Below are positions 43,925-53,029 of a DNA stretch of 64,000 nt, in pieces. The notes under the pieces were generated by a model, which was not told the origin of the DNA, ran no database searches, and worked only from the letters and a program-made list of their open reading frames with translations. The stretch is from Streptomyces sp. MA5143a (lineage in GTDB: Bacteria; Actinomycetota; Actinomycetes; Streptomycetales; Streptomycetaceae): positions 1 to 64,000 of the forward strand of contig NZ_OLMK01000115.1 of NCBI RefSeq assembly GCF_900290235.1. The letters run 5' to 3'. The position numbers were made by a program, and so were the translations under genes. Each line of letters opens with the position of its first letter. Position 1 is the first letter of the stretch.

Positions 43925-44623
43925 GTGACCCGCGCATCCCTGGACAAGCAGCCGCACGAAGTCGCCTCGATGTTCGACCGAGTGGCGGAACGGTACGACC
44001 TGACCAACGACGTGCTGTCCCTCGGACAGGACCGGCGCTGGCGCAAGGAGGTCGCGCGGGCGGTGGACGCCCGCCCCGCCCAGAAGGTCCTGGACCTGGC
44101 GGCCGGCACCGGCACCTCCTCACAGCCCTTCGCGCGGACCGGCGCGTACGTCGTCCCCTGCGACTTCTCCCTCGGCATGCTCCGGGTCGGCAAGGAACGC
44201 ACCCCCTGGCTGCCGTTCACCGCGGGCGACGCCACACGGCTGCCGTTCAAGGACGACACCTTCGACGCGGTGACCATCTCCTTCGGCCTGCGGAACGTCC
44301 AGGACACGGACGCCGCGCTGCGCGAGATGTACCGGGTGACCAAGCCCGGCGGGCGGATCGTGATCTGCGAGTTCTCGCACCCGACCTGGGCGCCGTTCCG
44401 GACCGTCTACACCGAGTACCTGATGCGCGCGCTGCCGCCGACCGCCCGCGCCGTGTCGTCGAACCCCGACGCGTACGTGTACCTCGCCGAATCCATCCGC
44501 GCCTGGCCCGACCAGGCCGGTCTCAGCGAGCGCCTGCGGAAGGCCGGCTGGGGCAGGGTCGCGTGGCGGAACCTCACCGGAGGAATCGTCGCCCTGCACC
44601 GGGGGTTCAAGGTTCACCCGTAA
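43925..44623 (+). CDS. menG: Demethylmenaquinone methyltransferase (MenG/UbiE)
   Basis: 232 residues. It makes menaquinone from demethylmenaquinone with SAM, the last ring step of the pathway. SAM motif I VLDLAAGTGTSS (about 57-68) and the UbiE signatures MFDRVAERYDLTNDVLSLGQ (about 16-35) and RVTKPGGRIVICEFSHP are clear. The protein is close to the standard length. It is divergent from the GH18-like gene. Confidence 0.93.
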   Translation: MTRASLDKQPHEVASMFDRVAERYDLTNDVLSLGQDRRWRKEVARAVDARPAQKVLDLAAGTGTSSQPFARTGAYVVPCDFSLGMLRVGKERTPWLPFTAGDATRLPFKDDTFDAVTISFGLRNVQDTDAALREMYRVTKPGGRIVICEFSHPTWAPFRTVYTEYLMRALPPTARAVSSNPDAYVYLAESIRAWPDQAGLSERLRKAGWGRVAWRNLTGGIVALHRGFKVHP

Positions 44624-44762
44624 GGGGGATGCCGCCCAAGGCGCCCTGTTGATGGGAACCGGTCAACGGAAAACGTCGTCCGTTTGATACGTCACCGCAC
44701 ACGCGGCACCCGTGTGCCCACGTCCGATCACGGCACGAGTTCTCTGGATGACGGAGCGTTCC

Positions 44763-46907
44763 ATGACGTCCTACTGTCCGCACTGCGGGACCCCCGGTCC
44801 CGACGACGCGCGTTACTGCATGAAGTGCGGGCGGGAACGCATACCGGTCCCCTCGGCGCCCCCGGCACCGGACGCGCCCGCCGTCCCGGCCACACCCCCG
44901 ACTCCGCCGACCGCCCCGCCGACCGAGCCCGGGTCGGCCCCGCCGGCCGCTCCGCAGGCAGCCCCGCCGGCCGCCTTTCCGTCGGCCCCGCCCGGCACGC
45001 CTCCACCGCCGCCGCCGGGGTCGGCCACGGGCGTGCCCCCCGCCGGACCGCCACCTCCTCCCGAGTTCGCCCCGGTCCCCGCCCGCCCGTCGCCGCTGGG
45101 CGCCTTCCTGGGGCGGGCCTTCCGGGGCGACTGGGCCGGATCGGCGCTCGCGGCGCTCTGGCCGGTGCTGTTCCTGCTCGGCAGCGCCGTCGCCCTCGCC
45201 ATCCCCGACTACGGCCAGGACGAGGAGGACATCGTCGGCTTCGGAGACCGCATGGGCATCGCCCTCGCCTCGCTCCTCCAGGGCGTCGGCGGCGGCTTCC
45301 AGGTCTCCGGGACCGGCGGCGGCTACTCCGGCGAACTCCGCACCGTCGAGGCCGGCTTCACCCTCACCCTGGTCCCGCTCACGGTGACCCTTCTGTTCGC
45401 CGTCGCGCTGTACCTGGGCGTACGTCAACTTCGCACCCGGCTGGCGACCCGTGCCGGGTACGCCGGCTTCGCCGGACCCGGCGTCGGCTGGACCGTCCCG
45501 GGCGGCGGCAGCCCCGGTACTCCCGGTGCGCCCGGCGTTCCCGGCGCAGGGGGCGTCCCCGGCCGTTCCGCCGGGCTCGAGGCGGCCGTGCGGGTCACAC
45601 TGCTGGTGACCGTCGTCGTCCTGCTGCTCGGGCTGTTCGCCCAGCCGACCGTCGCCCTCGCCGAGGTCTCCACGTCACCCTGGCTCGCCGCGCTCGGCGC
45701 ACTGGTGCTCACCGCCGCCGTCTCGGGCGGAGTGCTGCACCGTGACGACCTCGCCGCCTGGCTGACCGTGCGCCCCGGCCCGCGCTCCCTGTTCCGGGCG
45801 ACCGGAACGGCCGTGCGCGCCATGGCGATCGTGCTCGCCCTGTGCTCGCTCGTCGCCCTCGTCACCGTCGCGTCGAGCGACGAGCTCCGGGCCGACTGGG
45901 AGAACGACGTCAATCCGCTGCTGATCGCGCTGTTCATCCTGCCCAACATCGCCGTCACCTTCCTCGGCATCTCCTGGGGCGCGTCCTTCGAGGGCGAGGC
46001 GGGCCGCTCGCGGTACGGGGACGACTCGTCGTACGGCGACGACTCGTACGGGAACGGTTCCTACGGCGACGGCTCCGGCGACTACGGACTCGGCGGGTCC
46101 AGCCCCTACGGCGGTGTCGAACGCGAGTCGTTCGGCCTGTCGGAGCTGGGTGACGCCGTCAACGACTGGGCGGTCGTGGGCGCGTTGGCGCTCGGCCTGG
46201 TCTGCGCCCTGGTCCTCGGTGTCCTCGCCGCCCGCCGGTCATCGGGCCGGGGTGAGCAACTTCTCGCCGCCGGTGTCTTCTTCGGCCTCTTCCTCCTCCT
46301 CGCCGGCATCAGCGGCTTCGCCATGGAGGCGTCCGGCTCCGCCTCGACCGACTTCGGGGGCGGCCTCTCCGCCGCCGGCCAGGTAGACGTGGGCCTCAAC
46401 CTCGCCGAGGCCATGCTCTTCGGCCTCGTCTGGATCTTCGCGGCGGCGTTCCTGGCCCCCTATCTGGTGCAGATGGCCGGCTCCCGCACGGGCGTGATCG
46501 CACCCCCGTTCCCGGCGATGCCGAGCGGCCCCGCGACGTACGGCGCCCCGTCCTGGCCCCCGACCTCGCAGAGCCTGCCGGACCCGCCCAGCCTGCCGGA
46601 CCCGCCCAGCCTGCCCGACCCGCCCAGCCTGCCCGACCCGCCCAGCCTGCCGGATCCGCCCAGTCTTCCGACACCGCACAGCCTGCCGGCCCCGCCCAGC
46701 CAACCGACCCCGCAGGGCCGGTCGGCGACGCATCCGTCCCAGCCCGTCGAGCCGTACGAGGTTCCGATGGTCGAGATCGGCCATCAGCTCCCGGCCGGTC
46801 CCGTCGCGAAGCCGCGGGGCAGGGCGCTGATGTGGATCCTCACCATCGCGGCGGCCTTCGTGGTCGGCGGGGGAGCGGCGGTCGCGATCCTGTTCCTCCA
46901 GAAGTAG
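44763..46907 (+). CDS. Large zinc-ribbon multi-spanning membrane protein
   Basis: 714 residues. An N-terminal zinc ribbon (YCPHCG and YCMKCG, four Cys) and a Pro/Ala-rich linker lead to about ten hydrophobic helices. A Ser/Leu/Pro repeat region (about 600-650, SLPDPP repeated about six times) and one more C-terminal helix (MWILTIAAAFVVGGGAAVAILF) follow. The ATG at 44763 has GGAG upstream. The arrangement resembles the large hydrophobic proteins of Streptomyces sometimes called streptophobe-like, but I cannot confirm that. Function unknown. Confidence 0.75.
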   Translation: MTSYCPHCGTPGPDDARYCMKCGRERIPVPSAPPAPDAPAVPATPPTPPTAPPTEPGSAPPAAPQAAPPAAFPSAPPGTPPPPPPGSATGVPPAGPPPPPEFAPVPARPSPLGAFLGRAFRGDWAGSALAALWPVLFLLGSAVALAIPDYGQDEEDIVGFGDRMGIALASLLQGVGGGFQVSGTGGGYSGELRTVEAGFTLTLVPLTVTLLFAVALYLGVRQLRTRLATRAGYAGFAGPGVGWTVPGGGSPGTPGAPGVPGAGGVPGRSAGLEAAVRVTLLVTVVVLLLGLFAQPTVALAEVSTSPWLAALGALVLTAAVSGGVLHRDDLAAWLTVRPGPRSLFRATGTAVRAMAIVLALCSLVALVTVASSDELRADWENDVNPLLIALFILPNIAVTFLGISWGASFEGEAGRSRYGDDSSYGDDSYGNGSYGDGSGDYGLGGSSPYGGVERESFGLSELGDAVNDWAVVGALALGLVCALVLGVLAARRSSGRGEQLLAAGVFFGLFLLLAGISGFAMEASGSASTDFGGGLSAAGQVDVGLNLAEAMLFGLVWIFAAAFLAPYLVQMAGSRTGVIAPPFPAMPSGPATYGAPSWPPTSQSLPDPPSLPDPPSLPDPPSLPDPPSLPDPPSLPTPHSLPAPPSQPTPQGRSATHPSQPVEPYEVPMVEIGHQLPAGPVAKPRGRALMWILTIAAAFVVGGGAAVAILFLQK
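46568..46672. repeat. 18-bp repeat encoding SLPDPP
   Basis: About six near-identical 18-bp units (AGCCTGCCGGACCCGCCC with single-base changes). The unit is a multiple of three, so expansion keeps frame. Confidence 0.85.
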
Positions 46908-46951
46908 CGGAGTTCCGGCGCGGTGGAGGGGCCCGCCGCGCCGCCGCGGCC

Positions 46952-47275
46952 CTACCGCCGCAGCGAGAAGGGTTCCCCAGGCTCGTCCAACTCCCTGCGC
47001 AACCCGGGGGGAGGGCCGCCGCGCCGGGGTTCGCGCACGCCCCCGCCGTCGTCGCCGAGCTCGAACCAGACGGTCACCACCGCGCCTCGCGGCACCGCCA
47101 CGCCCGGCGGCGGGTACTGCCGTACGACGTAGTCCACGACGGCGAGTTCGACGTCGGGCCGGTCACCGGCGGCCAGCCCGACTCCGCTCGCCGCGGCCGT
47201 CTCACGCGCGTCCACGGCCATCAGCCCGACGAACCGAGGCACACGCACTTCGAATGACTTGGGTGTCAAGCGCAC
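46952..47275 (-). CDS. Single PASTA-domain protein
   Basis: 107 residues. One PASTA unit (about 9-72: VRVPRFVGLMAVDARETA, then VDYVVRQYPPPGVAVPRGAVVTVWF) is seen, with no signal peptide or membrane helix. PASTA domains bind peptidoglycan fragments or beta-lactams when outside the cell; a cytoplasmic single copy has no clear role. GTG at 47275 follows GGGGGTG. It is convergent with the zinc-ribbon gene. Confidence 0.8.
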   Translation of the reverse strand: MRLTPKSFEVRVPRFVGLMAVDARETAAASGVGLAAGDRPDVELAVVDYVVRQYPPPGVAVPRGAVVTVWFELGDDGGGVREPRRGGPPPGLRRELDEPGEPFSLRR

Positions 47276-47422
47276 AGACGTTCACCCCCAGCGGTACCCG
47301 CAGAGTAGCCGCCGGGGGTGCCCGTCCGGAAGCGGTGCGTGGCGATCTGTCGAAAATCGCTACTCTGCGTCACGGAACGGGGATTGGGTGGGCCGGGAGT
47401 CCCGGTCGTGGCTCGTCGTGGC

Positions 47423-47929
47423 TCAGAGGGCCAGCCGGTAGCAGTGGCCCACCTGTTGTGAGACGGGCGTCGTGAAGGTCTCCGCCAGCTCCATGCCCAG
47501 CCGCCGGGTGACCGCTATCGAGCGCTCGTTGCGGGCGTTGACCATGGCGACGACGTTCTGGACGCCGGCCGCCCGCACCCGCTCCAGGGTCAGCAGGGCG
47601 GCGGCCGTCACATACCCCTTGCCCCAGTGGTCGCGGGCGAGCCGCCAGCCGATCTCGATCTCGCCGGCCGGACCCCAGGTCCGCGGCCACGGCTGGGCGC
47701 CGGTGAAGCCGATGGCCCGGCCCTCCTCGTCGAGCATGGTCCACAGACAGAACCCGTACTCGGCGTCGTGACGACGCTGGCGCGCCGTGAGCTCCTCGTA
47801 GACGGACAGCTCGGCGGCCCGGCCGCCGTGGAACTCCATGACGTCGGGGTCGTCGAAGATCCGGTGCCACGCGAAGGCGTCCTCGTCGGTGGGGACGCGC
47901 AGCCGTACGTCGGGCAGAGCTCGGTTCAC
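47423..47929 (-). CDS. GNAT-family N-acetyltransferase (RimJ/RimL-like)
   Basis: 168 residues. It has the RimJ-like layout: RLRVPTDEDAFAWHRIFDDP, GEIEIGWRLARDHWGKGYVTAAALL (acetyl-CoA motif W-G-K-G-Y) and VNARNERSIAVTRRLGMEL. Likely an acetylation of a protein N-terminus or small molecule; the substrate is unknown. The GTG at 47929 is the first usable start. It is divergent from the reductase gene. Confidence 0.88.
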   Translation of the reverse strand: MNRALPDVRLRVPTDEDAFAWHRIFDDPDVMEFHGGRAAELSVYEELTARQRRHDAEYGFCLWTMLDEEGRAIGFTGAQPWPRTWGPAGEIEIGWRLARDHWGKGYVTAAALLTLERVRAAGVQNVVAMVNARNERSIAVTRRLGMELAETFTTPVSQQVGHCYRLAL

Positions 47930-47967
47930 AGGGGCAGCCCTTCAGCCGATGATCAGGTTCCGCTGAA

Positions 47968-47973
47968 TAGACT
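47968..47973 (+). promoter_or_regulatory. Candidate -10 of the reductase gene
   Basis: TAGACT; a transcript from here would have a leader of about 70 nt before the GTG at 48049. Confidence 0.4.
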
Positions 47974-48048
47974 GCCCATGTCCGATGCCTGTCGGCACAT
48001 GTTTTCTGGTCTTCCAGTGCTCCAACTACCTCTTGGGGAGAACCCGTC

Positions 48049-49353
48049 GTGACCGAGCCCCAGCCCCTTACCGAACACACCGCCGATGTGATCGTCGTCG
48101 GGGCCGGGCCAGCCGGTTCCACCACCGCGTACTACCTGGCGAAGGCCGGGCTCGACGTGCTCCTGCTGGAGAAGACGAGCTTCCCGAGGGAGAAGGTCTG
48201 CGGCGACGGCCTCACGCCCCGCGCGACCAAGCAGCTGGTGTCCATGGGCATCGACATCTCCGAGGAGGCCGGCTGGCTCCGCAACAAGGGGCTGCGGATC
48301 ATCGGCGGCGGGGTCCGTCTCCAGCTCGACTGGCCGGATCTCGCCTCGTACCCCGACTACGGACTCGTCCGCAAGCGCGACGACTTCGACGAGCAGCTCG
48401 CCCGCCAGGCCCAGAAGGCCGGGGCCCGCCTCCACGAGAACTGCAACGTGAGCGGCCCCGTCGTCGACGACCGCACGGGCCGCATCATCGGCGTCACGGC
48501 CAAGCTCGGCGACCCGGACTCGGGCGAGAAGCAGGAAGTCACCTTCCACGCGCCGCTGGTGGTGGCCGCCGACGGCAATTCCAGCCGCCTCTCCCTCGCG
48601 ATGGGCCTGCACCGCCGCGAGGACCGCCCGATGGGCGTCGCCGTCCGCACGTACTTCACCTCCCCGCGCCACGACGACGACTACCTGGAGTCCTGGCTGG
48701 AGCTGTGGGACCGGCGCGGCCCCGGCGAGGACCGGCTGCTGCCCGGCTACGGCTGGATCTTCGGCATGGGCGACGGCACGTCCAACGTCGGCCTGGGCGT
48801 GCTCAACACCTCCGCCGCCTTCAAGGAGCTCGACTGGCGCGAGATCCTCAAGGCCTGGTGCGCCTCGATGCCGGAGGAGTGGGGCTACACCCCGGAGAAC
48901 ATGACCGGCCCGATCCGCGGGGCGGCCCTCCCCATGGCCTTCAACCGCAAGCCCCACTACACCAAGGGCCTGCTCCTCGTCGGCGACGCCGGCGGCCTCG
49001 TGAACCCCTTCAACGGCGAGGGCATCGCCTACGCCATGGAGTCCGGCCAGATCGCCGCCGACGTCATCGTCCAGGCGCACGCCCGCGCCACCCCCGGCCA
49101 GCGCGAACTCGCCCTCCAGCGCTACCCGCAGGTCCTCAAGGACACCTACGGCGGGTACTACACGCTGGGCCGGGCCTTCGTGAAGCTCATCGGCAACCCC
49201 AAGATCATGAAGCTCGCCACGCAGCGGGGCCTCACCCACCCGATGCTGATGAAGTTCACGCTGAAGCTCCTCGCCAACCTCACCGACCCGACCGGCGGCG
49301 ACGCGATGGACCGCGTCATCAACGGCCTCTCGAAGGTGGCCCCCAAGGCCTGA
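48049..49353 (+). CDS. FAD-dependent geranylgeranyl-reductase-family protein
   Basis: 434 residues. The N-terminal FAD site VIVVGAGPAGSTTAYYLAKAG (about 11-31) and the family block KVCGDGLTPRATKQL, then LLVGDAGGLVNPFNGEGI (second FAD motif) are intact. The family reduces isoprenoid double bonds; the mycobacterial member MenJ saturates one unit of the menaquinone tail. Streptomyces menaquinones are partly saturated, and this gene lies between menG and nuo, so a MenJ-like role is plausible but inferred. GTG at 48049 follows GGGGAG. Confidence 0.88.
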   Translation: MTEPQPLTEHTADVIVVGAGPAGSTTAYYLAKAGLDVLLLEKTSFPREKVCGDGLTPRATKQLVSMGIDISEEAGWLRNKGLRIIGGGVRLQLDWPDLASYPDYGLVRKRDDFDEQLARQAQKAGARLHENCNVSGPVVDDRTGRIIGVTAKLGDPDSGEKQEVTFHAPLVVAADGNSSRLSLAMGLHRREDRPMGVAVRTYFTSPRHDDDYLESWLELWDRRGPGEDRLLPGYGWIFGMGDGTSNVGLGVLNTSAAFKELDWREILKAWCASMPEEWGYTPENMTGPIRGAALPMAFNRKPHYTKGLLLVGDAGGLVNPFNGEGIAYAMESGQIAADVIVQAHARATPGQRELALQRYPQVLKDTYGGYYTLGRAFVKLIGNPKIMKLATQRGLTHPMLMKFTLKLLANLTDPTGGDAMDRVINGLSKVAPKA

Positions 49354-49373
49354 CGGGCCGAACACGCCCTGTT

Positions 49374-49406
49374 CCGGGCCCCGGACGCGAAAGCCCCGGG
49401 GCCCGG
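49374..49406 (+). terminator. Terminator hairpin after the reductase gene
   Basis: A perfect 11-bp stem (CCGGGCCCCGG / CCGGGGCCCGG) with an 11-nt loop. The gap 49407-49655 beyond it holds another GC hairpin near 49589-49626 and no gene. Confidence 0.8.
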
Positions 49407-49655
49407 AGCCCTTCGGGGCCGTTCCCCGGCGTCCCTTTCGTCACGCAACGCCCGGAAGTATCAGCAGTTGCGGGGTCGGAGCGCCTGAAGCGTGTCGGTG
49501 AGCGCTCTCGCCGCCTCGGCCCTCAGCGCACCCTCGGTCCGGAGCGAACGGCCCTCCCAGGGCCCGTCACGGCCCGTACGTGGGCATGCCGGAGGGCCGC
49601 CTGCCCCAAGAGGCGGACGGCCCTTCCATACGGCGAGCGGTCGGTGGACCGGCTC

Positions 49656-49819
49656 AGAGCCTGTGAACAAACCCGCGCCCGGGCCCGAGGCGCCTGGCAC
49701 CTCCGCCTCCGGCGTTGTCGTCAGTCGCGATGGCTCCGCCATCACTCCCTCCTCCGCCTTGGATCCGAAGGCGCCAGGCGCCTCGGGCTGATCCGGACGG
49801 GGCTTTGTTCACAGGCTCT
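49656..49819. mobile_element. MITE-like element of 164 bp with inverted ends
   Basis: The terminal 16 bp (AGAGCCTGTGAACAAA at 49656-49671 and its complement at 49804-49819) are perfect inverted repeats. The match continues imperfectly inward for about 45 bp, including a shared CCCGAGGCGCCTGGC. It has no coding capacity. TCA occurs next to both ends and may be a 3-bp target duplication. The right end abuts the stop codon of the NlpC gene. Confidence 0.75.
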
Positions 49820-50616
49820 CAGAGCACGCGCACCGCGCCCGACGCCGGGTAGCCCGACAGGTCCTGGATGACGACGCCCTTGGAGGGGTTCGCCGCGTCG
49901 AGGTACTTGCCGCCACCGAGGTAGACGCCCACGTGGTAGGCGGAACCCTTGCCGCCCCAGTACAGGATGTCGCCGCGCTGGATCTGGGACAGCGGGATGT
50001 CCGTGCCCTGCATCGACTGGTCCTGCGAGACCCGCGGAAGGCTCACGCCGACCTGCTTGAACGCGGCCTGCACCAGCGACGAGCAGTCCCACGCGTTGGG
50101 CCCCGTGGCGCCCATGACGTACGCGTCGCCCAGCTGGGCCTCGAGGAAGGCGATGACCGTCTCGACGCTGCCGCTGGCCGGCGGTGCCGTCGAGGCGGAG
50201 TTCGTGGTGAGGGTCGTGCGCGTGCTGTCCCGCGAGGCGCGCTCGGCGGCGGCCTTGCGCTCCGCCTCCTCGGCGGCCTTCTTGCGGGCCTCTTCCTTCT
50301 TGGCCTTCGCCAGGTCCTTGTCGGCCTGCTCGGCCGCCGCCTCCGCGGCCGCGTCACGCTCGGCCTGCAGCTGGTAGTCGGCCGCCATCTGCTGCGTCGC
50401 GTCCGCGGACTGCGCTGCCTGCGTGGCCAGGTCGGCCGTGAGGGTGGGCAGTTCGAGGGTCTGCGTCACCGACTCCGCGGCGACGGCCTGCGCTGACGCG
50501 CCGGCCACGGCCACGGTGCTGAGGATGCCACCGGCGACTCCGGCGCGCACCGCGATCGAGGACGACGCGTTGCGGCGGGGCTTCCGGTGGCTGCGTATGT
50601 GAGCGGTGTGGGACAT
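49819..50616 (-). CDS. NlpC/P60 peptidoglycan hydrolase
   Basis: 265 residues from ATG 50616. Signal peptide (about 1-47, ending AVAA), a coiled-coil segment (about 75-135, rich in Ala/Glu/Lys) and the NlpC/P60 domain (about 150-265). The catalytic Cys is 178 (AWDCSSLV) and the His is 228 (AYHVGVYL). It cleaves peptide cross-links in cell-wall peptidoglycan. Two further in-frame ATGs (50646 and 50673) would lengthen the signal region and are less likely. The stop codon touches a MITE-like element. Confidence 0.9.
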   Translation of the reverse strand: MSHTAHIRSHRKPRRNASSSIAVRAGVAGGILSTVAVAGASAQAVAAESVTQTLELPTLTADLATQAAQSADATQQMAADYQLQAERDAAAEAAAEQADKDLAKAKKEEARKKAAEEAERKAAAERASRDSTRTTLTTNSASTAPPASGSVETVIAFLEAQLGDAYVMGATGPNAWDCSSLVQAAFKQVGVSLPRVSQDQSMQGTDIPLSQIQRGDILYWGGKGSAYHVGVYLGGGKYLDAANPSKGVVIQDLSGYPASGAVRVL

Positions 50617-51214
50617 GGGTACAAGCGGTACCAGGGGCTCCTCCATACCTACAAGCAACGTGTGGTGCGCCACAGTTGTTCAACGGAAGCCCCAAATTCC
50701 CTGCGCGTCACTCTTTATTGACGGCGTAACGGGCAAAGTGGACATGGTCGATCAAGCCCGTGATCATGCGCTTTCATGATTACGCCCGAATTGCCCTGCG
50801 CTTACCATCGATCGCACCGAGTGGCCAAGCCCGGTTGATTTGATCTCGATCGGATGTGGCGCAGGTCACAGAGTGATCACCGATGCGGCCTCTTCGCGCT
50901 CATGATCGCCGGTCGCTGACGCTCGTGAACGCGTGCACGCGTCCACATTCGTCACCGCGTCTCCCTCCGGGGTGTGAACGCGGTCCTCTAGCAAGCGCTC
51001 CCGTCCAGCACCAATTTGCATGCAGAGGAACCCTCTTGATATAGAGACGCACCCTCTCACCTGCGACGACGATCGAAAATGTCACTTCTGGTGATCACTC
51101 TGGCGCTTCGTGTATGAAGATCGCCGCTCATCCGACTTCATGATCCTTCGTCAGGTGGTGGAGATCACAAACTCGGTGCCGTACCCCGTGTCGCAGATCA
51201 CAGACCCGCAGGCA

Positions 51215-51220
51215 TAAGAT
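51215..51220 (+). promoter_or_regulatory. Candidate -10 of the nuo operon
   Basis: TAAGAT; transcription would begin near 51227, giving a leader of about 130 nt. The 740-bp gap before nuoA is less GC-rich than its surroundings and otherwise shows only short palindromes (two TGATCA boxes near 50874 and 51091). Confidence 0.45.
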
Positions 51221-51236
51221 GCGGGGCAGTTGGGCT

Positions 51237-51252
51237 TGTGACCTGCTTCACA
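51237..51252. promoter_or_regulatory. Rex-like operator upstream of nuoA
   Basis: TGTGACCTGCTTCACA matches the Rex operator pattern TGTGAA-N4-TTCACA except at one arm position (C for A). Rex is the NADH/NAD redox repressor of Streptomyces respiratory genes. The site lies 10-25 nt after the predicted start, a position suited to repression. Confidence 0.55.
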
Positions 51253-51359
51253 TGTTCGCGATCTTCGTCGGGACGGGCGGTGTTCGTGGGACGGGTGGGG
51301 TGGCGAGCCGGTCCACGCAACCGCCAGCAGTCAGTGCCGACTGAGAGGAGCGAGGAGCC

Positions 51360-51719
51360 GTGAACGCCTATGCGCCCATCCTCGTACTGGGAGCCCTCGG
51401 GGCAGGCTTTGCGATCTTCTCCGTGATCATGGCCACTCTGATCGGCCCGAAGCGCTACAACCGGGCCAAGCTCGAGGCCTACGAGTGCGGAATCGAGCCC
51501 ACCCCCACGCCGGCCGGCGGCGGGCGTTTCCCCATCAAGTACTACCTGACGGCGATGCTCTTCATCGTCTTCGACATCGAGATCGTCTTCCTCTACCCCT
51601 GGGCCGTCACCTTCGACGCCCTGGGTGTTTTCGGGCTCGTGGAGATGCTGCTCTTCGTGCTCACCGTCTTCGTCGCCTACGCGTACGTCTGGCGTCGTGG
51701 CGGCCTGGAATGGGACTGA
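51360..51719 (+). CDS. nuoA: NADH-quinone oxidoreductase subunit A
   Basis: 119 residues with three membrane helices. The NuoA landmarks KLEAYECGIEP and IVFDIEIVFLYPWAV are intact. It is part of the membrane arm of complex I near the quinone site. GTG at 51360 follows GGAG. First gene of the nuo operon; nuoB follows 15 bp later. Confidence 0.97.
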   Translation: MNAYAPILVLGALGAGFAIFSVIMATLIGPKRYNRAKLEAYECGIEPTPTPAGGGRFPIKYYLTAMLFIVFDIEIVFLYPWAVTFDALGVFGLVEMLLFVLTVFVAYAYVWRRGGLEWD

Positions 51720-51734
51720 GGGGCTTCTAAGACC

Positions 51735-52285
<551 letters not shown>

Positions 52286-52289
<4 letters not shown>

Positions 52290-53029
52290 GCGCCGCGAAC
52301 GGCAACGGCGGACCCAACCCCGAGAAGGACCTCTCCGCCTCCAACCTCCCCGGCCAGCGCGGCGACGGCGGCGAGGAGATCCGCGTCCAGCGGGGCATGT
52401 TCGGCGCCGACAAGGGCGGCGACACCTCCGGCTACGGCGGCCTCGTCCGCTCCATCCGGCTCCCCGGCCCGGCCACCCGCCCCTACGGCGGCTGGTTCGA
52501 CGAGGTCGCCGACGAACTGGAGGGCGCCCTGGAGGAACAGGGCCTCGTCCCCGAGAACGTGATCGACAGGACCGTCGTCGACCGCGGGGAGATCACCTTC
52601 CACATCGAGCGCGAGTTCCTGCCGACCGTCGCCCGCACCCTGCGCGACGACCCGGCCCTCCGCTTCGAACTGTGCACGGGCGTGAGCGGCGTCCACTACC
52701 CCGGCGACAAGGGCCGCGAACTGCACGCCGTCTACCACCTGCGGTCGATCACCCACAACCGGCTGATCCGCCTGGAGGTCTCCGCCCCCGACGCCGACCC
52801 GCACATCCCGTCGCTCGTCGCCGTCTACCCGACGAACGACTGGCACGAGCGCGAGACGTACGACTTCTACGGCATCGTCTTCGACGGCCACCCCGCGCTG
52901 ACGCGGATCATGATGCCGGACGACTGGCAGGGCTTCCCGCAGCGCAAGGACTATCCCCTCGGCGGCATCCCCGTCGAGTACAAGGGCGCCCAGATCCCGG
53001 CTCCGGACCAGCGGAGGTCGTACTCATGA
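52286..53029 (+). CDS. nuoC: NADH-quinone oxidoreductase subunit C
   Basis: 247 residues. The 30-kDa family signature ERETYDFYGIVFDGHP (about 190-205) and the C-terminal RKDYPLGG are present. A ~60-residue hydrophilic N-terminal extension precedes the core, common in actinobacteria. It is separate from nuoD here (not a CD fusion). It overlaps nuoB and nuoD by ATGA. Confidence 0.96.

Noticed and set aside
49400..49655. Hairpin-rich gap checked for a tRNA or small RNA
   Set aside because: No T-loop GTTCRA motif, no cloverleaf spacing and no promoter-terminator pair could be made out.
50866..51085. Two short minus-strand open frames upstream of nuoA
   Set aside because: About 60 codons each, overlapping one another in different frames, with no ribosome site and codon use unlike local genes.
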